From: DSNY01 sp040752195
GTDB lineage: Bacteria > Pseudomonadota > Gammaproteobacteria > Burkholderiales > Burkholderiaceae_F
Assembly (NCBI GenBank): GCA_040752195.1
Contig: JBFMFC010000003.1
Coordinates: 62,001-126,000, forward strand
Direction of reading: 5' to 3'
DNA: 64,000 nt
The position numbers and the translations under genes were made by a program. Numbering within the stretch: the stretch's first letter is position 1; the number at the start of each line of letters is the position of its first letter. Under the pieces are notes generated by a model. That model searched no databases and was not told where the DNA came from. It worked only from the letters and a program-made list of their open reading frames with translations. This document shows, piece by piece, positions 36,690 to 45,109 of this stretch.

Positions 36690-37883
36690 GTGACCACGAT
36701 CGATTCGTTCTTCGCCATCTGCCCGCGCGGGCTCGAAGCCGTGCTCGCCGGTGAGCTCGCCACGGTCGGCGCGACCGGCATCCGCGCCGAGTCCGGCGGC
36801 GTGGCCTTCGCCGGCGCGCTGCGCACGGCGTACGCGGCGAACCTGCACGCGCGCATCGCCAGCCGCGTGCTGTGGCAGATCGCGCAGGGGTCCTATCGCG
36901 ACGAGAGGAGCCTGTACGCGCTCGCCGCCGACGTGCCGTGGGAGCGCCACTTCTCGCCGCGGCAGACGCTGCGCGTCGACCTGAACGCGTCTCGCTCGCC
37001 GCTGGCGAGCCTCGAATTCGCCACGCTCACGGTCAAGGACGCGATCGTCGACCGGATGCGCGCACGGACCGGCGCGCGCCCTTCGATCGACCGCGCCCGC
37101 CCCGACGTGCGCGTGTTCGTCTACCTCGACGAGTCGACGGCGACGCTGTATCTCGACCTGTCCGGAGAGCCGCTGTTCAAGCGCGGCTGGCGCGAGGACA
37201 AGGGCGAGGCACCGCTGAAGGAAAACCTCGCCGCCGGGCTGCTCGCGCTGGCGGGCTGGACACCCGAGGTGGCGTTGCTCGATCCGTTCTGCGGCAGCGG
37301 GACCCTCGTCATCGAAGCGGCCTCGATCGCGGCGCGGCGCGCGCCGGGACTGCAGCGCCGCTTCGCGTTCGAGAAGCTGCAGGGCTTCGACGCCGCGGCC
37401 TGGCGCACGCTGCGCGAGCAGGCGCACGCGGCGATCGACGATCACGCCCCCGCGCTGATCGCGGGTTCGGACATCTCGACGCGCGTGATCGAGACCGCCC
37501 GCCGCAACGCCCGCCTCGCCGGGCTCGACGCGTGGCTCGCCGACGGACGCCTGCGCCTGACGGCCGCCGACGCGCGCAAGATCGAGCCGCCCGCGCCGGC
37601 CGGCATGATCGTCACGAACCCGCCCTACGGCGAGCAGAGCCATCCGAAGTCCGCGCCGGTGCCGAAGATGATGGGCGAAGTCGCCGACCGGCTGAAGCAG
37701 TCGTTCGCGGGCTGGACCGCGTGGATCCTGAGCGCGGACCGCGCGCTGCCGCGCCAGATGCGGCTGCAGGAAACGCGCCGGACCGTGCTCTTCAATGGCC
37801 CGCTGGAGTGCCGGTTCTTCCGTTTCGAGATCGTCGCCGGCGCGTACCGGCCGCGCAGCGACGCCTCGGCAGCGACGCGTTAG
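36690..37883 (+). CDS. THUMP-domain 23S rRNA (guanine-N2) methyltransferase, RlmL-type
   Basis: A 397-residue SAM-dependent RNA methyltransferase. The N-terminal FFAICPRGLEAVLAGEL and following 160 residues match the ferredoxin-like plus THUMP RNA-binding part of RlmL. The methylase has LLDPFCGSGTLVIEAA as the SAM loop and the catalytic NPPYGE tetrapeptide near residue 311. It lacks the second (RlmK) methylase half of the enteric fusion, which is usual in Betaproteobacteria. The start is GTG. A 12-bp perfect hairpin overlaps its stop codon. Confidence 0.88.
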   Translation: MTTIDSFFAICPRGLEAVLAGELATVGATGIRAESGGVAFAGALRTAYAANLHARIASRVLWQIAQGSYRDERSLYALAADVPWERHFSPRQTLRVDLNASRSPLASLEFATLTVKDAIVDRMRARTGARPSIDRARPDVRVFVYLDESTATLYLDLSGEPLFKRGWREDKGEAPLKENLAAGLLALAGWTPEVALLDPFCGSGTLVIEAASIAARRAPGLQRRFAFEKLQGFDAAAWRTLREQAHAAIDDHAPALIAGSDISTRVIETARRNARLAGLDAWLADGRLRLTAADARKIEPPAPAGMIVTNPPYGEQSHPKSAPVPKMMGEVADRLKQSFAGWTAWILSADRALPRQMRLQETRRTVLFNGPLECRFFRFEIVAGAYRPRSDASAATR

Positions 37884-37916
37884 GCGTCTGCGCCGCGAAA
37901 CGCCGCGCAGACGCCT
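37882..37916 (+). terminator. Long perfect hairpin at the end of the rRNA methyltransferase gene
   Basis: AGGCGTCTGCGC (37882-37893) pairs with GCGCAGACGCCT (37905-37916) over 12 bp without mismatch, with a further GCG/CGC pairing inside the loop. The left arm includes the last two bases of the TAG stop. No T-tract follows, so it may protect the 3' end or assist termination instead of acting as a classic intrinsic terminator. Confidence 0.5.
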
Positions 37917-38064
37917 CGCCTAGCCACGCCGGCCGACCGCCAGAGCCATCGAGGACCGCCGCAAAGCGCCGACTTTCTCCCGGATCTCGCGCGCCGCGCT
38001 ACGCTGGAATGCGCGCGTGAGCGGCCGTCACGCGTGGCCCGGCCGCCGACCGATCGAATCCTCC

Positions 38065-38988
38065 ATGCTGTTCCGCGTTTGCGTCGCGTGCGACCACACG
38101 AACCCGCCGGACTCGCGGTTCTGCGGCAAGTGCGGTGCGCCGCTGCAAGTCAGGTTCTGCCGGTCGTGCCGGTCTCCCAACGACGCCGTGTCGCGCCACT
38201 GCCAGTCGTGCGGCACCGAGCTGCCCGAGCTGGCTGAGCCCGAGGCGGCGCTGCCGTCGAACGGGTCCAGGTCGGCAACGATCCCGCCGCTCGTGATCGC
38301 CACGCCCGGGCGCCCGGTGGGCGATACGGCACCGGCACCGTTCGCTGCGCCGACGACGACGACCGCCGCGGCGTTGCCCGGCGGCGAAGTACCTGCGAAC
38401 GCAGCGGGCGCGCCTGCGCTCGACGAGACCCGCGCACTGCCGGCCGGCGCCACCGGCGATCAACCCGCGATCGACGCGCTGCCGCAGCGTCCTGCCGGAT
38501 CGGCGTCGATCCTGGTCGACAGCGCGGTCGCGAACGCGAACCTGACCGAACCGGCCAACGGCGCTCGGCAGTCGGCCCGCGCGCGACGCGGGCCATGGGC
38601 TGCGCTCGCGCTCGCCGTCGCCGTGCTCGGCGTCGCATTCGGCGCGTTCGCGTACAAAGCCTGGCGCAACGGTGCCGCCACCGGACCTACGGAGCGCGCG
38701 GTCGCCCCGCCCCCCACGGCGCCCGCGCCACCGCCGCGCGCACAACCCGACGCACCGAGCCCAACCCCGTCACCCGCGCCAGCCGCCGAGTCTGCCGCGC
38801 CGCCCGCCGCGGGCGCGAGCAAGGCGGCACCGCGCGAACGACGCGAAGCGGCGCCGCGCGTTGTCGAGCGCGCCCCGGCGGGCTCGAGCGCGCCCGCCGC
38901 CCCCGCCATGCCGGCCCTGCGCGAGTGCACCCCACCCGTCGCGGCGCTGGGCCTGTGTACGCCAGAACCCAAACCGGAAGGAAACTGA
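38065..38988 (+). CDS. Double zinc-ribbon membrane protein, unknown function
   Basis: A 307-residue protein. The N-terminus has two zinc-ribbon modules: CVACDHTNPPDSRFCGKCG and CRSCRSPNDAVSRHCQSCG, each with two CxxC knuckles. A roughly 100-residue Ala/Pro-rich linker leads to one membrane segment, WAALALAVAVLGVAFGAFAY. A second Ala/Pro-rich stretch follows and the protein ends ECTPPVAALGLCTPEPKPEGN. The topology is thus ribbons inside and a long disordered tail outside, or the reverse. The C-terminal C-T-x5-L-G-L-C recurs at the very end of the next protein. I prefer the ATG just before the first ribbon; an in-frame GTG lies 16 codons earlier. No function is known to me. Confidence 0.75.
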   Translation: MLFRVCVACDHTNPPDSRFCGKCGAPLQVRFCRSCRSPNDAVSRHCQSCGTELPELAEPEAALPSNGSRSATIPPLVIATPGRPVGDTAPAPFAAPTTTTAAALPGGEVPANAAGAPALDETRALPAGATGDQPAIDALPQRPAGSASILVDSAVANANLTEPANGARQSARARRGPWAALALAVAVLGVAFGAFAYKAWRNGAATGPTERAVAPPPTAPAPPPRAQPDAPSPTPSPAPAAESAAPPAAGASKAAPRERREAAPRVVERAPAGSSAPAAPAMPALRECTPPVAALGLCTPEPKPEGN

Positions 38989-38993
38989 AGCCC

Positions 38994-40040
38994 ATGCACC
39001 GCTTACTGCGCAACGCCGCCTTTTTCGCCTGCACCTGCGCGCTGGTCCCCGGCGCCGCACTCGCGGGCACGCCGTACAAGATCGTCACCGCCTCCGAGCG
39101 CGGGACCTACATCCAGATCGGGCGCGATCTCGCGAAGTACGTCGCGCCCGCGGCCGACATCGATCTGGAGGTGCTGCCGTCGGCGGGCTCTTCGGAGAAC
39201 GTGCAGCGGCTGCGCTACGAGCCGGGGGTGAAGTTCGCGCTGGTGCAGTCCGACGTCTATCAGGCCTACATCAACCAGGGCGCGAGCGGCCACGCGGAAG
39301 CGGCGCGCATCATCCGCCCGCTGCGCGTGATCCTGCCGCTGTACAACGAAGAGATCTACTTCATCGCGCGCGCCGACGCGCCGTACACGTTCGTCCACGA
39401 GATCCGCGACGCGAAGATCAACGTCGGCCTGCTGCGCAGCGGCACCGCGATGTCGGCCACGACGCTGTACCGGCTGATGTTCGACCGCCCGCTGCCCGAC
39501 GCCAACATCTCGTTCCTGTCGAACGAGGAGGCGCTCGCCCGGCTCGTCACGGACAAATCGGTCGACGTGGTCGTGGTCGTCGCGGGGCAACCCGCGAAGC
39601 TGCTGACCGACATGAAGCCCGAGGCGCGCGCGCTGATCAAGCTGCTGAAGCTCGACCCGAAGCACCCCGCGAGCCAGGCCGCGCTGAAGACCTACTTTCC
39701 GACGAGCGTGCGCGCTTCGCTGCATCCGAATCTGCTGACCGAAGACGTGCCCGGGCTTGCGGTGAAAGCCTACCTCGTCACCTACGACTACAACCAGTCG
39801 GCCACGCAGGCGCGGCTGGCGCGCTTCGCGCGTTCGCTGTGCGAGAACTTCGGCACGCTGCAGGCCGAGGGGCACCCCAAGTGGAAGGAAGTCGAGCTGG
39901 CGATGCCCGAACTCGGCCGCGGCTGGGCGTACTTTCCGCCGATCGCGCGCGAGTTCGAGCGCTGCGTCGCCGCCCGCGCCCAGCCCGCCAAGGCGAAGTC
40001 ATGCACGACCGAGCAGAAGATCCTGGGGCTGTGCGAGTAG
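38994..40040 (+). CDS. TAXI-family TRAP-type solute-binding protein
   Basis: A 348-residue periplasmic receptor of the TAXI group. It has a Sec signal (FFACTCALVPGAALA), then YKIVTASERGTYIQIGRDLAKYV, the family's substrate-loop start, and the LPSAGSSENVQRLR block. TAXI proteins normally feed a fused TRAP membrane subunit, but none is encoded here. The C-terminus has an extra tail ending SCTTEQKILGLCE, sharing C-T-x5-L-G-L-C with the zinc-ribbon protein just upstream (5 bases between genes). The two are almost certainly one operon. A sensing or scaffold role in place of transport is an inference from the missing permease. Confidence 0.85.
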   Translation: MHRLLRNAAFFACTCALVPGAALAGTPYKIVTASERGTYIQIGRDLAKYVAPAADIDLEVLPSAGSSENVQRLRYEPGVKFALVQSDVYQAYINQGASGHAEAARIIRPLRVILPLYNEEIYFIARADAPYTFVHEIRDAKINVGLLRSGTAMSATTLYRLMFDRPLPDANISFLSNEEALARLVTDKSVDVVVVVAGQPAKLLTDMKPEARALIKLLKLDPKHPASQAALKTYFPTSVRASLHPNLLTEDVPGLAVKAYLVTYDYNQSATQARLARFARSLCENFGTLQAEGHPKWKEVELAMPELGRGWAYFPPIAREFERCVAARAQPAKAKSCTTEQKILGLCE

Positions 40041-40053
40041 CGGCGCGCGCCGC

Positions 40054-40536
40054 TCAGCCGAGCGCCTTTTCGATGTCGGCAGCGATGTCTTCGGGCTTGG
40101 TCGTCGGCGCGTAGCGCGCGATGACCTTTCCATCCCTGCCGATCAGGAACTTGGTGAAGTTCCACTTGATCGCTTCCGAACCGAGCAGCCCGGGTTTGGC
40201 CGACGTCAGGTACTTGAACAGCGGATGCGCGTTCTCGCCGTTGACGTCGACCTTGGCGAACAGCGGGAACGTGACGCCGTAGTTCGTCTCGCAGAACTCG
40301 GCGATCTCCGACTCGGAGCCCGGCTCCTGCGCGCCGAACTGGTTGCACGGGAAGCCCAGCACGACAAAGCCGCGCTTGGCGAACCGCCGGTACAGCGCCT
40401 CGAGCCCCTTGTACTGCGGTGTAAAGCCGCACCGGCTCGCGGTGTTGACGATCAGCAGAACCTTGCCCTTGAAGTCGGCGAGCTTTTTCGGCTTGCCGTC
40501 GAGGGTCTTGGCCGAGAAGTCATAGACGGTCGGCAT
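40054..40536 (-). CDS. Glutathione peroxidase family protein
   Basis: A 160-residue thioredoxin-fold peroxidase that reduces hydroperoxides. The catalytic residue is Cys36 in NTASRCGFTPQYKGLE (Cys, not selenocysteine). Gln66 in GFPCNQFGAQEPG and Trp125-Asn126 in WNFTKFLI complete the catalytic tetrad. In bacteria such Cys enzymes usually use thioredoxin. It lies directly downstream of the OsmC-like gene on the same strand (20 bp apart), so the two form a peroxide-defence pair. Confidence 0.92.
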   Translation of the reverse strand: MPTVYDFSAKTLDGKPKKLADFKGKVLLIVNTASRCGFTPQYKGLEALYRRFAKRGFVVLGFPCNQFGAQEPGSESEIAEFCETNYGVTFPLFAKVDVNGENAHPLFKYLTSAKPGLLGSEAIKWNFTKFLIGRDGKVIARYAPTTKPEDIAADIEKALG

Positions 40537-40556
40537 ACGCGTCCCCGGTCGGCGGT

Positions 40557-40976
40557 TCAGACGACGAGCCTGGCGTTGAGCACGATGCGCGGCCCGGCGA
40601 GCGCTTTCGACACGGGGCAGCCCTGCTTGGCGGCTTCGGCGTGCTGCTGGAAGTCGGCCGCCGCCAGCCCGGGCACTTCGGCTTCGGTGGTCAGCTCGAT
40701 CAGCTCGATCGCGGGCCCTTCGCCGAGGTGAACCGCAGCCGTGGTGTGGATGCGCTTGGGCGTGAAGCCCGCTTTCGTCAGCAGCGCCGACAGGAACATC
40801 GAATAGCAGCCTGCGTGCGCCGCGCCGATCAGTTCCTCCGGATTGGTTCCTGGTCCGGACTCGAAGCGCGAAGCGAAGGTGAACGGCCCTTCGTAGGCCC
40901 CGCTGCCGAGCCGCATCGTCCCGGCGCCTTCCTTCAGCGTGCCCTTCCATTCGGCCGACGAGGTGCGTACCGTCAT
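40557..40976 (-). CDS. OsmC/Ohr family peroxiredoxin
   Basis: A 139-residue OsmC-type organic hydroperoxide reductase. The two redox cysteines are Cys57 in GAAHAGCYSM and Cys120 in AAKQGCPVSKALAG. The N-terminal TSSAEWKGTLKEGAGTM and TNPEELIGAAHA match the OsmC branch more than Ohr. It probably shares a transcript with the peroxidase gene downstream. Confidence 0.9.
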   Translation of the reverse strand: MTVRTSSAEWKGTLKEGAGTMRLGSGAYEGPFTFASRFESGPGTNPEELIGAAHAGCYSMFLSALLTKAGFTPKRIHTTAAVHLGEGPAIELIELTTEAEVPGLAAADFQQHAEAAKQGCPVSKALAGPRIVLNARLVV

Positions 40977-41111
40977 GGCGTCCTCCTTGCGTCAGTCACC
41001 CGCCGACATCGTAGTACGCGCAGCGGCCGGCGCGCAGCGGCCAGCGTGCGGCGGGGAAGACCTGCCGGCTGACGGGAGGTCGTGCGCGGCGGAAGCGCCG
41101 CGCCGCTGCGG

Positions 41112-42254
41112 TCAGCCCGCCAGCCCGAGGTGCTCGATGCCCTTGTGGATCCCCGCCACGCCGCCGTACAGCTTGGAGTTGAGCTTGATCTGCAGCCGCA
41201 GATCGTTGACGGAGTCGGCGTTGCGCAGCGCATCCTCGTACGAGATCAGTTCGCGCTCGTGCAGATCGAACAGCGCCTGGTCGAACGTCTGCATGCCCTG
41301 CTCGCGCGAGCGCTTCATCACATCCTTGATCTCGTGCACTTCGCCCTTGAAAATCAGGTCCGAGATCAGCGGCGAGTTGAGCATGATCTCGACTGCGGGA
41401 ATGCGGCCCTTGCGGTCCTTGAACGCAACGAGCCGCTGCGAAATCATCGCGCGCAGGTTCAGCGACAGATCCATCAGAAGCTGGCTGCGCCTGTCCTCGG
41501 GGAAGAAGTTGATCACGCGGTCGAGCGCCTGATTGGTGCTGTTCGCGTGCAGCGTGCACATCACCAGGTGGCCGGTCTCGGCGAAAGCGATCGCGTGCTC
41601 CATCGTTTCGCGGTCGCGCACCTCGCCGATCAGGATCACGTCGGGCGCCTGCCGCAGCGTGTTCTTCAGCGCCACGCTCCAGCTGTCGCAGTCCACGCCG
41701 ACCTCGCGCTGCGTGATGATGCAGTTCTTGTGCGGATGGACGTACTCGATCGGGTCCTCGATCGTGATGATGTGGCCCTGGCTGTTCTCGTTGCGGTAGC
41801 CGACCATCGCGGCGAGCGTGGTCGACTTGCCCGAACCGGTTGCGCCGACCACCATCACGATGCCGCGCTTGGCCATCGCCAGCTCGTTGATCAGCGTCGG
41901 CAGGTTCAGCTCCTCGACCGTCGGGATCCGGTCGGCAATCGTCCGGAAGACGATGCCGACCTTGCCCTGCTGCACGAACGCGGAGACGCGGAAGCGGCCG
42001 ATCCCGGTCGGGTTGATCGCGAAGTTGCACTCCTTGGTCGCCTCGAACTCGGCGGCCTGGCGGTCGTTCATGATCGCTCGCACCAGCTCCGCGGTGTGCT
42101 GCGCCGTCAGCGGCTGATTCGACACCGGCAGCACGCGGCCGTCGAGCTTGAACGCGGGCGGGAAATCGGCGGTGATGAAAAGGTCCGAGCCCTTCTTCGT
42201 CAGCAGCAGACGCAGCAGGTCGTGGACGAATCGTGTGGCCTGGTCGCGTTCCAT
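41112..42254 (-). CDS. pilU: PilT-like retraction ATPase PilU
   Basis: A 380-residue hexameric secretion-superfamily ATPase. Walker A is GATGSGKST, the Asp box is IEDPIEYVHPHKNCIITQREVG, Walker B is VILIGEVRDRETM and the His box is TGHLVMCTLHAN. The order pilT-pilU and the long divergent C-terminus (IHKGIEHLGLAG) identify PilU. It assists PilT during forceful pilus retraction. It lies 37 bases after pilT on the same strand. Confidence 0.93.
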   Translation of the reverse strand: MERDQATRFVHDLLRLLLTKKGSDLFITADFPPAFKLDGRVLPVSNQPLTAQHTAELVRAIMNDRQAAEFEATKECNFAINPTGIGRFRVSAFVQQGKVGIVFRTIADRIPTVEELNLPTLINELAMAKRGIVMVVGATGSGKSTTLAAMVGYRNENSQGHIITIEDPIEYVHPHKNCIITQREVGVDCDSWSVALKNTLRQAPDVILIGEVRDRETMEHAIAFAETGHLVMCTLHANSTNQALDRVINFFPEDRRSQLLMDLSLNLRAMISQRLVAFKDRKGRIPAVEIMLNSPLISDLIFKGEVHEIKDVMKRSREQGMQTFDQALFDLHERELISYEDALRNADSVNDLRLQIKLNSKLYGGVAGIHKGIEHLGLAG

Positions 42255-42291
42255 GGAAGCCCCTCAGTGTTTCGCCGCGTCTCGCGGGCGC

Positions 42292-43335
42292 CTAGCCGAC
42301 AAAGCTCTCCGGCGACTTCGCGTACTGGCGCGCCTCCGCCGCCGACACGATGTTGCGCCGGACCAGGTCCATCATGCACTGGTCGAGCGTCTGCATGCCG
42401 AACTGGCTGCCGGTCTGGATCATCGAGTACATCTGCGCGACCTTGTTTTCGCGGATCAGGTTGCGGATCGCGGGCGTGCCGACCATGATCTCGTGCGCTG
42501 CGACGCGCCCGCTGCCGTCCTTGATCTTCAGCAGCGCCTGCGAGATCACCGCGACGAGCGACTCCGACAGCATCGCGCGCACCATTTCCTTCTCGGCGGC
42601 CGGGAACACGTCGACGACGCGGTCGATCGTCTTCGCGGCGCTCGACGTGTGCAGCGTGCCGAACACCAGGTGGCCGGTCTCGGCGGCGGTGAGCGCCAAG
42701 CGGATCGTCTCCAGGTCTCGCAGCTCGCCGACCAGTACGACGTCGGGGTCCTCGCGCAGCGCGCTGCGCAGCGCGTTGGCGAAGGACAGCGTGTGCGGGC
42801 CGACCTCGCGCTGGTTGATCACGCACTTGCGCGACTCGTGGACGAACTCGATCGGGTCCTCGATCGTCAGCACGTGGCCGTACAGGTTGTTGTTGACGTG
42901 GTCGACCATCGCCGCGAGCGTCGTGGACTTGCCCGAGCCGGTCGGACCGGTCACCAGCACCAGCCCGCGCGGCTTCAGCGCGAACTCGGCGAACACGCGC
43001 GGCGCCTGCAACTCTTCCAGCGACAGCACGCGCGACGGGATCGTGCGCAGCACCGCGGCGGCGCCGCGATCCTGGTTGAACGCGTTGACGCGAAAACGGG
43101 CGAGCCCGGGCAGATCGAACGAGAAGTCGCACTCGAGATGTTCGTCGAACATCTTGCGCTGCGCGTCGTTCATGATGTCGTAGATCATCGCGTGCACGTC
43201 CTTGTGCTCCAGGGGCGGCAGGTTGATGCGGCGTACGTCGCCGTGCACGCGGATCATCGGCGGCAGGCCCGCGGACAGGTGCAGGTCGGACGCCTTATTC
43301 TTGACGGAGAATGCGAGCAGTTCGGAGATGTCCAT
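42292..43335 (-). CDS. pilT: Type IV pilus retraction ATPase PilT
   Basis: A 347-residue ATPase that depolymerises the pilus, driving twitching and DNA uptake. Walker A is GPTGSGKST, Walker B VVLVGELRDLETI, the His box TGHLVFGTLHTSS. The C-terminal AIRNLIREN motif, required for PilT retraction, is intact (GTPAIRNLIRENKVAQMYS). Length and start (MDISELLAFSVKNKASDLHLS) are canonical. It is divergent from yggS across 164 bp, where both promoters must lie. Confidence 0.96.
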   Translation of the reverse strand: MDISELLAFSVKNKASDLHLSAGLPPMIRVHGDVRRINLPPLEHKDVHAMIYDIMNDAQRKMFDEHLECDFSFDLPGLARFRVNAFNQDRGAAAVLRTIPSRVLSLEELQAPRVFAEFALKPRGLVLVTGPTGSGKSTTLAAMVDHVNNNLYGHVLTIEDPIEFVHESRKCVINQREVGPHTLSFANALRSALREDPDVVLVGELRDLETIRLALTAAETGHLVFGTLHTSSAAKTIDRVVDVFPAAEKEMVRAMLSESLVAVISQALLKIKDGSGRVAAHEIMVGTPAIRNLIRENKVAQMYSMIQTGSQFGMQTLDQCMMDLVRRNIVSAAEARQYAKSPESFVG

Positions 43336-43499
43336 CGGCGGTGCTTCGTAGAGGATCGTTTGGACGATCGCGCCGGCTCGGCGTGACGCCCGCTGGGTCA
43401 GACGGCTGCGTTCGGGGCAGCCACGCGCATTGTCCGGCGCCTTCCCGCCGCTCCAAACATCGGAAAAGACAAGCGTCCAGAGGGAATTTCGAAACCATT

Positions 43500-44207
43500 A
43501 TGTCCAGTTTGGACGAACCGCTGCAAGCCGCGCTGGCGCGCGTGCACGAACGGATTAGCGCCGCCGCGCGCGCCGCCGGCCGCGACCCCGGCGAAATCGC
43601 GCTGCTGGCCGTCAGCAAAGCCTTTCCGGCCGAAGCGGTGATCGCCGCGGCGCGTGCCGGCCAGCGCCGGTTCGGCGAGAGCTATGTCCAGGAGGCCGTC
43701 GACAAGATCGCGCAAGTCCGCGCGCTGGCGCCCGACCTCGCCCTCGAATGGCACTTCATCGGCCCGATCCAGAGCAACAAGACGCGCCTGATCGCCGAAC
43801 ACTTCGACTGGGTCCACTCGGTCGACCGCCTAAAGATCGCGCAACGGCTGTCGCAGCAGCGCCCGGCCGACCGGCCCCCGCTCCAGGTCCTCATCCAGGT
43901 CAACGTGAGCGGCGAAGCGAGCAAGCGCGGCGTGGCACCGGCCGAAGCGGGCACGCTGGCGCAGGCGGTGGCGCAGCTGCCGCGGCTGCGACTGCGCGGC
44001 TTGATGGCGATCCCGGAACCCGAGCAGGAGCGGGAACGGCAGCGCGCGCCATTCGCGCGGCTGCGCGAGTTGCTCGAACGCCTTCGACGCGAAGGCCTTG
44101 CGGTGGACACGCTGTCGATGGGCATGTCGGCCGATCTCGAGGCCGCCATCGCCGAAGGGGCGACGATCGTGCGGGTCGGCACCGCGATCTTCGGGGAGCG
44201 GACATGA
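43500..44207 (+). CDS. yggS: YggS/PLPBP family pyridoxal-phosphate homeostasis protein
   Basis: A 235-residue PLP-binding TIM-barrel protein without known catalysis, involved in vitamin B6 and amino-acid balance. The PLP Lys is in LLAVSKAFPAE. Other marks are RRFGESYVQEA, the LEWHFIGPIQSNK block and the SMGMSADLEAAI motif that binds phosphate. It is opposite pilT, as in many Proteobacteria. An AGGGA site precedes the ATG. The next gene overlaps it by 4 bases. Confidence 0.93.
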   Translation: MSSLDEPLQAALARVHERISAAARAAGRDPGEIALLAVSKAFPAEAVIAAARAGQRRFGESYVQEAVDKIAQVRALAPDLALEWHFIGPIQSNKTRLIAEHFDWVHSVDRLKIAQRLSQQRPADRPPLQVLIQVNVSGEASKRGVAPAEAGTLAQAVAQLPRLRLRGLMAIPEPEQERERQRAPFARLRELLERLRREGLAVDTLSMGMSADLEAAIAEGATIVRVGTAIFGERT

Positions 44208-45109
44208 GCGAACGGCGATCTGACGCGGCGGCCGAACTCGACGAGATCGACCGTATCCATGACGACGATCCCGCCGAGGCCGCCCGCCGCCTGCGCGGAC
44301 TCGACGCGTCGGATTTGCCGGCGCAGCGCCTGGGGGCGTTGGCTTTCCTGCTCAACCACGTGCTCGGCGAAATGCTCGGCGCCTGGCGCGAGGCCGCGCT
44401 GCGCGCCGCGGCGCTGGCCGCACGCGACGATGCGCCCGTGGCCGTGCTGCGGCACTGGGCGGCCGCCGCGCTGCTCGCCGCAGACGATGCCATGGCCGAG
44501 CGCGCGCGATCGCGGCTGGCTGAACGCGCGCAGGTCGACGCTGCGATCGCCGCGGCGCTCGCGCGCGTCGCGGCATGGAACTTCGTGGTCGACGTCGAAC
44601 GCGACGCCGGCGCATTCGCCGCCCTCGCCCGATCGGCGCCCGGCTTCCCCCCGAGCGCGCTCGATGCGGGCTTTGCGGCGTCGTTCAACAACGTCACCGT
44701 CGCCCTGATGGAAAAGCTCGCGGGGCGCACGCTCGACCAAGCGCAGCGTGACGCGTTGAAGCAGGGCGCGCAGGCTGCGCGTGCATTCTGGCTGCGCGCC
44801 GGCGGATGGGTCGAGGACGAGCGCTCCGACTACCTGCACGCAAAGGTCGCGCTGCGGCTCGGCGACGCGCAGGCGGCAGCGGCCGCGGCCGAAGCCGCGC
44901 TCGCCGTCGTCGCTGCCAACGGCGGCGATGCGGTCGAGCGTGCATTCCTGCTGCAGCCGCTCGCAGCCGCGCGTGCGGCGCTGGGCGACCATGCGGACGC
45001 AGCGAGGCTGCGGTCGGAGGCGACTGCACTGGCGGCCGCTTTCGACACGGGCCTGCGGCGTCTGATCGAGCGGGATGCAGCGGAACTGTTTGCACAGGAA
45101 CATCCATGA
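44204..45109 (+). CDS. Hypothetical protein between yggS and proC
   Basis: A 301-residue Ala- and Leu-rich protein that I do not recognise. It appears wholly alpha-helical, with repeated pairs of helices about 35 residues long (for example AWREAALRAAALAARDDAPVAVLRHWAAAALL and SDYLHAKVALRLGDAQAAAAAAEAALAVV) reminiscent of tetratricopeptide-like arrays. There is no signal peptide or membrane segment, so it is probably cytoplasmic. It overlaps both neighbours by 4 bases (ATGA), so all three are co-translated and a link with amino-acid or PLP metabolism is possible but unproven. Confidence 0.7.
   Translation: MSERRSDAAAELDEIDRIHDDDPAEAARRLRGLDASDLPAQRLGALAFLLNHVLGEMLGAWREAALRAAALAARDDAPVAVLRHWAAAALLAADDAMAERARSRLAERAQVDAAIAAALARVAAWNFVVDVERDAGAFAALARSAPGFPPSALDAGFAASFNNVTVALMEKLAGRTLDQAQRDALKQGAQAARAFWLRAGGWVEDERSDYLHAKVALRLGDAQAAAAAAEAALAVVAANGGDAVERAFLLQPLAAARAALGDHADAARLRSEATALAAAFDTGLRRLIERDAAELFAQEHP

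Noticed and set aside
40054..40536. Selenocysteine-containing glutathione peroxidase
   Set aside because: The catalytic codon is TGC (Cys), not TGA.
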